Assembly: GCA_009780765.1 (NCBI GenBank)
Contig: WQZK01000001.1
Coordinates: forward strand, 1 to 64,000
DNA from: Defluviitaleaceae bacterium
GTDB lineage: Bacteria; Bacillota; Clostridia; Lachnospirales; UBA5962
DNA length: 64,000 nucleotides
Reading direction: 5' to 3'
Positions 36,187 to 43,868 of the stretch are shown in pieces. Within the stretch, counting starts at the first letter, position 1, and each line of letters starts with the position of its first letter. The position numbers and the translations under genes are program-made. The notes below the pieces were generated by a model. That model was not told the origin of the DNA. It was given only the letters and a program-made list of their open reading frames with translations, and ran no database searches.

Positions 36187-37358
36187 TGAATAAAAAACGC
36201 ATATTATCTGTGTCAGAGCTTACAAACTATATAAAAGGTGTTTTTGATGACGAACTTATTCTTCATAGTGTAGTTGTAGTGGGAGAAATTGAGGAGTTTA
36301 AGCAAGTTGGAACTAATACTTTTTTTACTATAAAAGACGAACATAGTAGGTTGTCGTGTTCGCTTTTTTCTTGCTATGAGGATATTCCTCTCGGTACTAA
36401 AGTAGAGATAACAGGAGCTGTCAATTTTTGGGCGAAAAATTCTAAAATTAGTTTTGTAGCTAGAGAAATTAAAAAAGTAGGCGAGGGGGAAGAGGCATTA
36501 GCTTTATTAAAGCTAAAAGCGACACTTCAATTAGAGGGGGTTTTTAGTAATAAAAAACAACTCCCAAAATTTATAAATCGAGTATTACTTATTACTAGTG
36601 ATGCGGGGGCAGTTAGGCACGATTTTACCGAGATTTTATTTAATAGCAAGGCTAAAGTGGATGTAAAATTTTATCCTGTTAGAGTGCAAGGTGACGAGGC
36701 CGTGGCAGATATTATTAAAGCATTAGATGTTGTTAATAATAATGATATTGCAGATGTAGTAGTTGTTATGCGTGGCGGAGGCTCGGCGGGGGATTTATCG
36801 GTTTTTAACAGCGAGGGTATTGCTAGAGCAGTTAGTAGCTGTAGGGTGTTTACAATTTCGGCTGTTGGGCACGAAACAGATACAACGCTATGCGATTACG
36901 CTAGTGATCTTAGAATGCCAACGCCGAGTGCTTCGGCAAGTTTTGTGGCGGAAAAATTACTTAGTGTATATAATAAAGTAGTTACTTTAGGTTTATTGCT
37001 TGCGGAAAATTTAGATAAGCTGTATAATGCTAATTACGCAAGGGCGATGTTAGCCAGCTTTTCAGTTGAGAGATTTGCTGGTGATAGAATTACATTAGCA
37101 ACAGCTAATACAAAAATGCTTAGTGCGAGACTTAACTTTGCTGTAGATAACTTACTTCAGGAAAAAGAAATGTTATTAGCTTCGTTATCAGTAAAGTTAG
37201 ATAGTGCTAGCCCGCTAAAAATGCTTTCTAAAGGTTACGCTAGGATAGAAAAAGATAAAAAAGCCGTAGTAAGTGCCAAATATCTAAAGCTGGGCGATAA
37301 CATAAATATTTTTTACTCTGATGGTAAAGTCGGGGCGAAAGTTATGGAAAAGGATTAA
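36186..37358 (+). CDS. xseA: Exodeoxyribonuclease VII large subunit
   Basis: 390 residues. N-terminal OB domain (VVGEIEEFKQVGTNTFFTIKDEHSRLSCSLF), then the catalytic domain with ITSDAGAVRHDF, VVVMRGGGSAGDLSVFN and SAVGHETDTTLCDYASDLRMPTPSASA, all diagnostic. Degrades single-stranded DNA with XseB. Its stop lies 83 bases before xseB, a gap filled by a leader hairpin element. Confidence 0.95.
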   Translation: MNKKRILSVSELTNYIKGVFDDELILHSVVVVGEIEEFKQVGTNTFFTIKDEHSRLSCSLFSCYEDIPLGTKVEITGAVNFWAKNSKISFVAREIKKVGEGEEALALLKLKATLQLEGVFSNKKQLPKFINRVLLITSDAGAVRHDFTEILFNSKAKVDVKFYPVRVQGDEAVADIIKALDVVNNNDIADVVVVMRGGGSAGDLSVFNSEGIARAVSSCRVFTISAVGHETDTTLCDYASDLRMPTPSASASFVAEKLLSVYNKVVTLGLLLAENLDKLYNANYARAMLASFSVERFAGDRITLATANTKMLSARLNFAVDNLLQEKEMLLASLSVKLDSASPLKMLSKGYARIEKDKKAVVSAKYLKLGDNINIFYSDGKVGAKVMEKD

Positions 37359-37441
37359 GGCTTGAAAAAGTTTTGGTTAAAATTGCGATAGTTGATTTTT
37401 TTAGCAATTTTTATGCAAATAGTTTTCGGGCAACAAAAAAT
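37357..37441 (+). promoter_or_regulatory. Leader hairpin element, copy C, between xseA and xseB
   Basis: TTGAAAAAGTTTTGG (37362-37376), stem AAAATTGC/GCAATTTT (37379-37386 with 37404-37411), then CAAATAGTTTTCGGG (37416-37430) followed by CAACAAAAAATATG. GAAAA/TTTTC and TTTG/CAAA pair around a 3x3 internal loop. Where copy B has CTTCG/CGAAG, this copy has TTTTG/CAAA, so the change of C to T on one side is matched by G to A on the other. The 5' arm also reads as a 9-codon ORF starting TTG. No Shine-Dalgarno sequence lies before the xseB ATG. Confidence 0.65.
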
Positions 37442-37648
37442 ATGAGTTTTGAAAAAAAATTAACCTCGCTAGAGGATTTAGTAAAAAAATTAGAAAATAA
37501 AAATCTTCCATTAGAGGAAGGAATTGCTTTTTTCGAAGAAGGGCTTTCTTTAACAAAGGAATGTCTAAGTTCTCTACATATTGCGAAAAATAGAATTAGT
37601 GTTATAAAAGAGGAAATGGGTAAGCTAATTGAAGAACCGTTAAATTAA
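37442..37648 (+). CDS. xseB: Exodeoxyribonuclease VII small subunit
   Basis: 68 residues, normal for XseB. FEKKLTSLEDLVKKLENKNLPLEEGIAFFEEGLSL is the helical hairpin signature that oligomerises on XseA. An upstream in-frame TTG would add 23 residues out of the leader hairpin and is rejected. Follows xseA as usual, ahead of ispA by 3 bases. Confidence 0.93.
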   Translation: MSFEKKLTSLEDLVKKLENKNLPLEEGIAFFEEGLSLTKECLSSLHIAKNRISVIKEEMGKLIEEPLN

Positions 37649-37651
37649 CTA

Positions 37652-38512
37652 ATGAATTTTCAAAAATTATATGATCAAAAGGTTGAGAATTTTGAAACTC
37701 AACTAAGGCGAGTTTTCGCAGATGTTAAAGATGTTCCGGAGCTACTTTATAAAGCTATGGAATATAGTTTAATAAACGGCGGTAAAAGATTGCGTCCTAT
37801 ATTACTTCTTGAGACTTATAAAATGTTTGCAGGCGAGCCTAACGAAAATATTATAAAGTTTGCTGTTGCTATAGAATGTATTCATATTTATAGCTTAATT
37901 CACGATGACTTGCCCAGTATGGATGATGATGATTTTAGGCGAGGTAAGCCAACTAACCACAAACTCTTTGGCGAGGGTGTTGCGATTTTGGCGGGCGATG
38001 CGTTACTTAATCTAGCGTATGAACTGATTATTGAAGCCTCGCTTGCTAGTGAAGATTATAAAAAGTATCTAAAGGCTAGTAATTATATAGCTAAAAGTAT
38101 GGGGGCTAGAGGATTGATTGCGGGGCAAGTTATAGATATAAAGGCGGGCGACACGATTTCTGGCGATACTTTAAAGTTTGTGGTTAGGCATAAAACAGGT
38201 AATTTAATTATAGCTCCGTGTGCTAGTGGTGCGATTTTAGGTGGAGCTAGCATAGAGGAAATAGAGCATATGGTAAATTTTGCCGACTACTTTAGTTATG
38301 CTTTTCAAATCAGAGATGATGTGTTAGATTACAACGACAAAGGCAAAAAAGATAATAACACTTCATTTGTAAACATATACGGAAAAAGTAGAGCCACGCA
38401 AACTCTAGGTGATAGTACGCAAAGAGCAATAAAAGTATTGAAACAATTAGAGGGTAAAAATACTAACTTTTTTAAGGATTTAGCACTAAAGTTTGCACTT
38501 AGAAAGCAATAG
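37652..38512 (+). CDS. ispA: Polyprenyl (geranyl/farnesyl) diphosphate synthase
   Basis: 286 residues. First Asp-rich motif in HDDLPSMDDDDFRRGKPTNH and second in FQIRDDVLDYN, plus GGKRLRPILLLE and VRHKTGNLI. Condenses IPP and DMAPP to farnesyl diphosphate. Located between xseB and dxs, a standard gene order in Bacillota. Confidence 0.93.
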   Translation: MNFQKLYDQKVENFETQLRRVFADVKDVPELLYKAMEYSLINGGKRLRPILLLETYKMFAGEPNENIIKFAVAIECIHIYSLIHDDLPSMDDDDFRRGKPTNHKLFGEGVAILAGDALLNLAYELIIEASLASEDYKKYLKASNYIAKSMGARGLIAGQVIDIKAGDTISGDTLKFVVRHKTGNLIIAPCASGAILGGASIEEIEHMVNFADYFSYAFQIRDDVLDYNDKGKKDNNTSFVNIYGKSRATQTLGDSTQRAIKVLKQLEGKNTNFFKDLALKFALRKQ

Positions 38513-38557
38513 AAGTTAAAATAAATAATAGCTAAACGATAAATAAAACTGCTAAAT

Positions 38558-38586
38558 TATAGGGGCGGTTAATGTCCGCCTCTACA
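38558..38586. repeat. REP-like palindrome
   Basis: TATAGGGGCGGTTAATGTCCGCCTCTACA, imperfectly self-complementary (GGGGCGG with CCGCCTC). The GGGCGGTTAAT core and TGTAG/CTACA ends match the palindromes at 1008-1253, so it belongs to the same dispersed family. It sits in the 112-base ispA-dxs gap. Confidence 0.65.
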
Positions 38587-38624
38587 ATTCAGTTGGTTTT
38601 AATTTTCATAGATTTTTAATCTTA

Positions 38625-40484
38625 ATGGATTACAAATACTTACATAAAATCAGCTTGCCAAGCGAGTTGAAAAAATTAACTCTAGAGCAAAAAAAGGAAT
38701 ATGCTTTAGAACTGCGGGCATATATAACGCAAACCTCTATAAAGTCTGGAGGACATTTGGCGTCGAGTTTGGGTGCAGTCGAGATTGCTATTGCACTTCA
38801 CAGTGTTTTAAATTCTCCACAAGATAAAATTCTATGGGATGTTGGTCACCAAGCGTATGCTCATAAAATGATGACGGGCAGAGTAGAAGGTTTTGAGAAT
38901 TTACGAACGGATGAAGGAATATCAGGATTTCCAAAGCCGAGTGAAAGTGAGCATGACGCTTTTATAGCGGGGCATGCTTCTAATGCGTTATCGGTTGCGG
39001 TTGGGCTAGCAAGGGCAAGTAGGTTACAAAATGAAAACCGCATGATCGTTTGCGTCGTTGGTGATGGGGCATTAACAGGCGGTTTAACATTGGAGGCACT
39101 TAATGATTTGGGTGCCAGTAACGAAAAAGTTATTATCATACTAAACGATAACGATATGAGTATATCAAAAAATGTCGGCGGTATGAGTAAATATTTTACT
39201 AAGTTAAGGATTGCTCCTAGTTACCTAAATTTTAAACAAAAAACTCGTCGTGTTGTATCAGCGATACCATTTATTGGGCATGGCTTATTTAAGTTCTTAG
39301 ACAAAATCAGACGAATTTTTAGTACGCTTGTCGGCACAAATAAAATGTTCGAGCAGTTGGGGATTAGATATTACGGTCCTTATGATGGGCATGATTTGGG
39401 CAATCTTACAAAAATGATTTCTCAAGCAACTAGCATAAACGGACCAGTGTTACTACATGTAATTACTAAAAAAGGTAAAGGTTTTGAAGATGCTGAAAAT
39501 AATCCGAGTGCATATCACGGGTTAGCACCGTTAGGTGAAAAAAGTGAACAAAAATTTTCGGATATAGTAGGAGAAACGCTCTGTGAATTAGCAAAAAACA
39601 ACGATAAGATTTGTGCCATTACGGCGGCTATGGCGCAAGGTACAGGTTTAGAGAGCTTTGGTGAGGCATATAATGATAGATTTTTTGATGTTGGTATAGC
39701 AGAGGGTCACGCTGTAACACTAGCAGGCGGTTTAGCTAAAGGCGGGCTAAAGCCGTTTGTATGTCTATATAGTTCGTTTTTGCAAAGAGGCTACGACCAA
39801 ATTATTCATGATGTTGCTATAGATAATCTACCGGTAATCTTTCTAATAGATAGGGCAGGAGTTGTGGGTGCAGACGGAGTTACTCATCAAGGAGTATTTG
39901 ATTTATCTTATCTATTTAGCATTCCTAACCTGACTGTGCTTAGCCCAAAGGACGGCGACGAGTTAAAAGCAATGATAGAGTTTGCGACGGAGTTTAATGC
40001 TCCGCTAGTAATAAGATACCCGAAATCATACGAGAAAAATTATGGTTTTGCAACAGAGTTTGAAGTTGGTAAGTGGGAATCATTTCCGTTTGTAGAAGGT
40101 TTTGGAGAGGATAGCCAAGAGAGAGATTGCGATTACAACAAATATATTTTAGCTGTAGGTAATCGTATGTTAAAACTAGCAACTGGAACAAAAGGTGCGT
40201 GTATTATAAATGCTAGAAGTGTAAAGCCGTTAGACAAAGAACTTTTAACAGAGATAGCAAAAGAAAATACTTTAATAATAACTCTAGAAGATAATGCTCT
40301 AAATGGTGGTTTCGGCAATAGCGTACTAGTATTTTATAATAAAAACAATTTAATCAAACGAGGTATGCGTATCATAACATTAGGTTTATCAGATAATTTT
40401 ATTCACACTCACAATATAGATAAAGCTTTTGCTGATAATAATTTAACTAAAGAGTATCTACAGAATATAATAGATAAACATTAG
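38625..40484 (+). CDS. dxs: 1-deoxy-D-xylulose-5-phosphate synthase
   Basis: 619 residues. Thiamine-diphosphate enzyme opening the MEP isoprenoid pathway. DVGHQAYAHKMMTGR and VVGDGALTGGLTLEALNDLG (ThDP motif) lie in domain I, FDVGIAEGHAVTLAGGLA with the catalytic Glu in domain II, and a C-terminal transketolase domain closes it. Product feeds the same pathway as upstream ispA. Confidence 0.95.
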   Translation: MDYKYLHKISLPSELKKLTLEQKKEYALELRAYITQTSIKSGGHLASSLGAVEIAIALHSVLNSPQDKILWDVGHQAYAHKMMTGRVEGFENLRTDEGISGFPKPSESEHDAFIAGHASNALSVAVGLARASRLQNENRMIVCVVGDGALTGGLTLEALNDLGASNEKVIIILNDNDMSISKNVGGMSKYFTKLRIAPSYLNFKQKTRRVVSAIPFIGHGLFKFLDKIRRIFSTLVGTNKMFEQLGIRYYGPYDGHDLGNLTKMISQATSINGPVLLHVITKKGKGFEDAENNPSAYHGLAPLGEKSEQKFSDIVGETLCELAKNNDKICAITAAMAQGTGLESFGEAYNDRFFDVGIAEGHAVTLAGGLAKGGLKPFVCLYSSFLQRGYDQIIHDVAIDNLPVIFLIDRAGVVGADGVTHQGVFDLSYLFSIPNLTVLSPKDGDELKAMIEFATEFNAPLVIRYPKSYEKNYGFATEFEVGKWESFPFVEGFGEDSQERDCDYNKYILAVGNRMLKLATGTKGACIINARSVKPLDKELLTEIAKENTLIITLEDNALNGGFGNSVLVFYNKNNLIKRGMRIITLGLSDNFIHTHNIDKAFADNNLTKEYLQNIIDKH

Positions 40485-40492
40485 GATAATTT

Positions 40493-41677
40493 ATGAATTA
40501 CGAAAATAAAATAAATAAAACAGTACAAAATATACCGCCTAGCGGAATTAGAAAATTTTTCGATATAGCTTCTACTATAAAAGATGCTATATCACTTGGA
40601 GTGGGAGAGCCGGATTTTATAACGCCAGATTATATTAGAGAAGCTGGAATAAAGTCTATTAAAGAAGGCAAAACAGCATATACTTCCAACCAAGGAGAGT
40701 ATGCTTTGCGTGTTGCAATCAGCGACTATCTAGAAACTCGTTTTGAAGTAAGCTATCGTCCAGATACGGAAATTTTTATTACAGTTGGTGCCAGTGAAGC
40801 TATAGACTTATCACTTAGAGCAATTATAAATCCGGGTGAAGAAGTGCTTTTAACAGATCCTGGTTATGTTAGTTATGCTCCAAATATTACTCTTGTCGGA
40901 GGTGTTCCCAAACCTATAAAAACAATTTTCGAAAACAATTTTAAGTTAACTCCCGAGGCATTAGAAAAAGCGATTACTAAAAAAACAAAGGCGATAATTT
41001 TGTCCTATCCTTGTAACCCAACGGGTGCTATAATGACTAAATCAGAGTTGCAAGTGCTTATTCCTATAATAAAAAAGCACGATTTATTAGTTATAGCAGA
41101 TGAGATTTATGCAGAATTAACATATTCCGGCATACATACCTCAGTGGCATCGCTGGAGGATATGAAAAACAGAACCATATATATAAGTGGATTTTCTAAA
41201 GCATTTGCTATGACGGGCTGGCGGATAGGTTATGTTGGTGCCCCTAAAGAGATTATGGACGCTATGGTTAAAATGCATCAATATACTATAATGAGTGCCC
41301 CTACAGTGGGTCAATATGCTGCTATTGCTGCTTTAGAAGAGGGCAAAAAAGAAGAATTTATCACAGTTAAAAAAATGCGGGATAGCTATAATGAGCGTCG
41401 TGTATTTGTAATTGATAGCTTTAATCGATTGGGATTAACCTGTAATTCGGCAGAAGGAGCCTTTTACGCTTTTCCATCTGTTAAAAGCACAGACTTAACA
41501 GGCGATAATTTTGCTGAAAGATTACTTTTAACCCAAAAGGTGGCAGTAGTTCCTGGCAGTGGCTTTGGAGCCGAAGGCTTAAACTATATTCGTGCTTGTT
41601 ATGCTACAAGTATGCAAAACCTAAAAACCGCTGTGCAAAAAGTTGAGAGTTTTTTATATGATTTGAAAAGATTGTAA
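40493..41677 (+). CDS. Aminotransferase class I/II
   Basis: 394 residues, PLP-dependent. ISLGVGEPDFITP at the start, LSYPCNPTGAIM, VIADEIYAEL and the PLP-Lys in SGFSKAFAMTGWRIGY. Closest in look to the PatA/AspC subfamily (aromatic amino acid or aspartate aminotransferases). GGATAATTT before the ATG and only 8 bases after dxs, so it is probably in the same transcript. Confidence 0.88.
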   Translation: MNYENKINKTVQNIPPSGIRKFFDIASTIKDAISLGVGEPDFITPDYIREAGIKSIKEGKTAYTSNQGEYALRVAISDYLETRFEVSYRPDTEIFITVGASEAIDLSLRAIINPGEEVLLTDPGYVSYAPNITLVGGVPKPIKTIFENNFKLTPEALEKAITKKTKAIILSYPCNPTGAIMTKSELQVLIPIIKKHDLLVIADEIYAELTYSGIHTSVASLEDMKNRTIYISGFSKAFAMTGWRIGYVGAPKEIMDAMVKMHQYTIMSAPTVGQYAAIAALEEGKKEEFITVKKMRDSYNERRVFVIDSFNRLGLTCNSAEGAFYAFPSVKSTDLTGDNFAERLLLTQKVAVVPGSGFGAEGLNYIRACYATSMQNLKTAVQKVESFLYDLKRL

Positions 41678-41691
41678 AATAGTTTTTTTAT

Positions 41692-41719
41692 TTGACTTTT
41701 AAAATCAATATATTATAAT
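41692..41719 (+). promoter_or_regulatory. Promoter before leader element B
   Basis: TTGACT (41692-41697), 16 bases, TATAAT (41714-41719). Downstream, GTTGAG (41725-41730) faces CTCAAC in a first hairpin before leader element B. Confidence 0.7.
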
Positions 41720-41793
41720 GGTTTTGTTGAGCAAATAGAGTAATAAATTTTAATTAGTATAGCTTTTACTCAACAGGCATATAATTTTATTTT

Positions 41794-41885
41794 GGAGGGA
41801 GATCTTGAAAAACCTTCGGCATAACTAAGAAAGCGGATTGCTTTTAGAAGCCTTTATGCGAAGAATTTTCGGACAGCAAAAAATT
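41794..41885 (+). promoter_or_regulatory. Leader hairpin element, copy B
   Basis: GGAGGG (41794-41799), TTGAAAAACCTTCGG (41805-41819), 3' arm CGAAGAATTTTCGGAC (41859-41874). GAAAA pairs with TTTTC (41866-41870), CTTCG-GCATAA pairs with TTATGC-GAAG with one bulged G, and an inner CTAA..AAGC/GCTT..TTAG closes the loop. The most complete copy of the motif. The 5' arm also reads as a 7-codon ORF. The proposed gene start lies 15 bases after the 3' arm. Confidence 0.7.
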
Positions 41886-42653
41886 ATGATAACAGGAAAT
41901 CCAGCTCTTGGGCGAATTTCTAGAATGAATGAAGGTGTAGCGGTAACAGAAACGGCTACTTATGGCGGCATTGCTAGAAAGAGTATATTTTTAGTGTTAT
42001 TAACCTTTATTAGTGCGATTGCTTCTTTTATAGGTTTTAGCTTTATGGATATTTACGCTAATTTTAACCTAATAATAGGACTACTTATCGGTAGCGGTAT
42101 ACTTACATTTATATTAGGTTTTGTAGCAATACTTAATCCTAATGCCACAAAAATAGCAGGAAGTATTTATGCGGTATTGCAAGGTCTTACGATGGGCTTT
42201 ACGGCACTTATGGTAACATATTGGGGTTTTGGTGGAGAGGTGTTTTCGGCACTACTTGCTACAATCGGTGTGTTTGGTATTATGATGATACTTTACTCAA
42301 CTGGAATAATTAGAGTTGGTAGTGGATTTAGAAAGTTTATGATTTCGGCTCTTATCGGCATGTTGTTTGTTAATTTAGTATTGTTTTTAATAGCACTTAT
42401 CGGCGGTATTGGTGGTAATATGTGGATGATGTTTTTTGGTAATGGTCCTTTAGCAATTGGTATAAATGTGGTTATGGTAATTTTAGCATCGCTTATGATA
42501 CTATTAGACCTAAATCGTATGACAATGATAGTACAGGCAGGACTAGATAAACGCTTTGAGTGGGTAGCTAGTTTTGGACTGCTTATAACACTAATTTGGT
42601 TGTATATGGAGTTTTTACGATTATTTATAAGGATAGCCAGTAGAAGTAGATAA
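41886..42653 (+). CDS. Bax inhibitor-1/YccA family membrane protein
   Basis: About 255 residues with seven hydrophobic helices. The C-terminal block LMILLDLNRMTMIVQAGLDKRFEWVASFGLLITLIWLYMEFLRL is typical of the bacterial BI-1/YetJ-like group, where related proteins form pH-sensitive Ca leak channels. ATG 41886 is chosen by analogy with the other genes behind the leader hairpin; the frame remains open upstream through the hairpin (ATG at 41856), which I consider non-coding. Followed by a terminator. Confidence 0.82.
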   Translation: MITGNPALGRISRMNEGVAVTETATYGGIARKSIFLVLLTFISAIASFIGFSFMDIYANFNLIIGLLIGSGILTFILGFVAILNPNATKIAGSIYAVLQGLTMGFTALMVTYWGFGGEVFSALLATIGVFGIMMILYSTGIIRVGSGFRKFMISALIGMLFVNLVLFLIALIGGIGGNMWMMFFGNGPLAIGINVVMVILASLMILLDLNRMTMIVQAGLDKRFEWVASFGLLITLIWLYMEFLRLFIRIASRSR

Positions 42654-42670
42654 AAATGATAATATATACA

Positions 42671-42707
42671 AAACATCCCTTGCTTGTTTTTAAGTGAGGG
42701 ATGTTTT
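42671..42707 (+). terminator. Terminator
   Basis: AAACATCCCT (42671-42680) pairs with AGGGATGTTT (42697-42706), followed by ATGTTTTTTATG. Serves the Bax-1-inhibitor gene on the plus strand and may also stop the convergent permease transcript. Confidence 0.85.
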
Positions 42708-42745
42708 ATGTTTTTTATGAAAGATATTTATGAAAGATAAAAGTA

Positions 42746-43654
42746 TTAGGCTGTTTTTATTTTGGGGTTTACTATTATGTAAACAATATCACTTAAAAGA
42801 ACACCTAAAATAGTTAGCATCGCTAAAAAGAGATTAAAGCCCATTACAAAATTAAAATCGCCCGCCATTAGTGCTCTAAAGGCGGCAAAGCCAATTCCTG
42901 GTAGCGAAAAAACAATTTCCACAAACATAGTGCCGGCAAATATTGTCGGAAGCACACTAGCCATAAAAGTAGATAGAGGGATGGCAGTATTTTTTAGTGC
43001 AAACTTATTTATAACGGTTTTTTCTTTAACTCCCATTGCTCGAGCAGTTCTTATGTAGTCGCTATCTAAAACTTCTAGCAGATTTGCTTTAGTATGTCTG
43101 GCTAGTGTACCAATATTTAAAATGGCGATTGTAAACACAGGCAAAATTAAATGCCAAATACGATTAAAAAATATAACTGTGTTAGAAGTACCTTCAGGCA
43201 AATTGCCCGAAATTAAACCGAAAGAAGGAAACAATCCTAATTGAATCGCAAGAAAATGAATGATAATAGCTGCTATGAAAAATGCAGGGAATGCTGTGCT
43301 AATCAGTACTAAAGTAGAGCTAACTATATCAAACTTAGAATTTTGTTTTGTGGCACATTTTATTCCTAATGGTATTGCAATAAGATAGGCAATAGTTAAG
43401 CCTAAAAACATTATAAATGCTGAAATTCCAATATGTTCTAATATAGCCGTGCTAACAGGCTGTTGAAACAAAAATGAGAATCCGAGATCCCCTCTTAGAA
43501 TATTTCTAAGCCATGTAAAATAACTTGCAAAAAAGGATAGGCTTATTCCACGAAGCAACATAAGCATAAGCACAATACTGCCGTATAAAATAAATGAAAA
43601 GGCAAGTAAAATAAATGCACTTATAATTAGTCTTTTTATAATTTTTTTTACCAT
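42746..43654 (-). CDS. OppB/DppB-type ABC transporter permease
   Basis: 302 residues, six hydrophobic helices. The BPD-transport EAA loop is clear: DYIRTARAMGVKEKTVINKFALKNTAIPL, and the N-terminal LRNILRGDLGFSFLFQQPVS is typical of peptide/nickel permease subunit B. No partner permease, ATPase or binding protein is adjacent, which is unusual since these genes normally lie in five-gene operons. It may pair with subunits coded elsewhere or be a remnant. Confidence 0.88.
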   Translation of the reverse strand: MVKKIIKRLIISAFILLAFSFILYGSIVLMLMLLRGISLSFFASYFTWLRNILRGDLGFSFLFQQPVSTAILEHIGISAFIMFLGLTIAYLIAIPLGIKCATKQNSKFDIVSSTLVLISTAFPAFFIAAIIIHFLAIQLGLFPSFGLISGNLPEGTSNTVIFFNRIWHLILPVFTIAILNIGTLARHTKANLLEVLDSDYIRTARAMGVKEKTVINKFALKNTAIPLSTFMASVLPTIFAGTMFVEIVFSLPGIGFAAFRALMAGDFNFVMGFNLFLAMLTILGVLLSDIVYIIVNPKIKTA

Positions 43655-43704
43655 ATTTTTCTAATTAGCTATTTGCTATTTAGGAATAGCAAAAAATATT
43701 TGAA

Positions 43705-43742
43705 TAACAAAAAAGGTGGTTCGAAAAAACAAACACACCTTT
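43705..43742 (-). terminator. Possible attenuator upstream of the permease gene
   Basis: On the minus strand AAAGGTG (43742-43736) pairs with CACCTTT (43718-43712) followed by a T run. It lies in the leader of the permease gene, so it could act as an attenuator. A second stem TTGCTATT/AATAGCAA follows before the start codon. Confidence 0.5.
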
Positions 43743-43799
43743 GTGCAATCTTAGGATATAAGATAAAGTATTTCTCTGGATTTGTCAATAGTTTTTTGC

Positions 43800-43829
43800 T
43801 TGTCATAAGGAAGAGCTATGTGTTAATAT
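43800..43829 (+). promoter_or_regulatory. ABC-F gene promoter
   Basis: TTGTCA (43800-43805), 18 bases, TAATAT (43824-43829), with TG just before. The gene has AGCGAGGAG before the ATG at 43869. Confidence 0.5.
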
Positions 43830-43868
43830 TAACTTTGTCGCTTTAGCAATAAGCGAGGAGTAAAAAAT

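Noticed and set aside
37373..37441. 23-residue extension of xseB
   Set aside because: It translates the 3' part of the leader hairpin, which recurs before unrelated genes in other contexts; XseB normally starts at MSFEKK.
41838..41885. Longer start of the Bax-1-inhibitor protein inside the hairpin
   Set aside because: The 3' arm of the leader would have to be coding, while its homologous copies are not in frame with the genes behind them in the same way.
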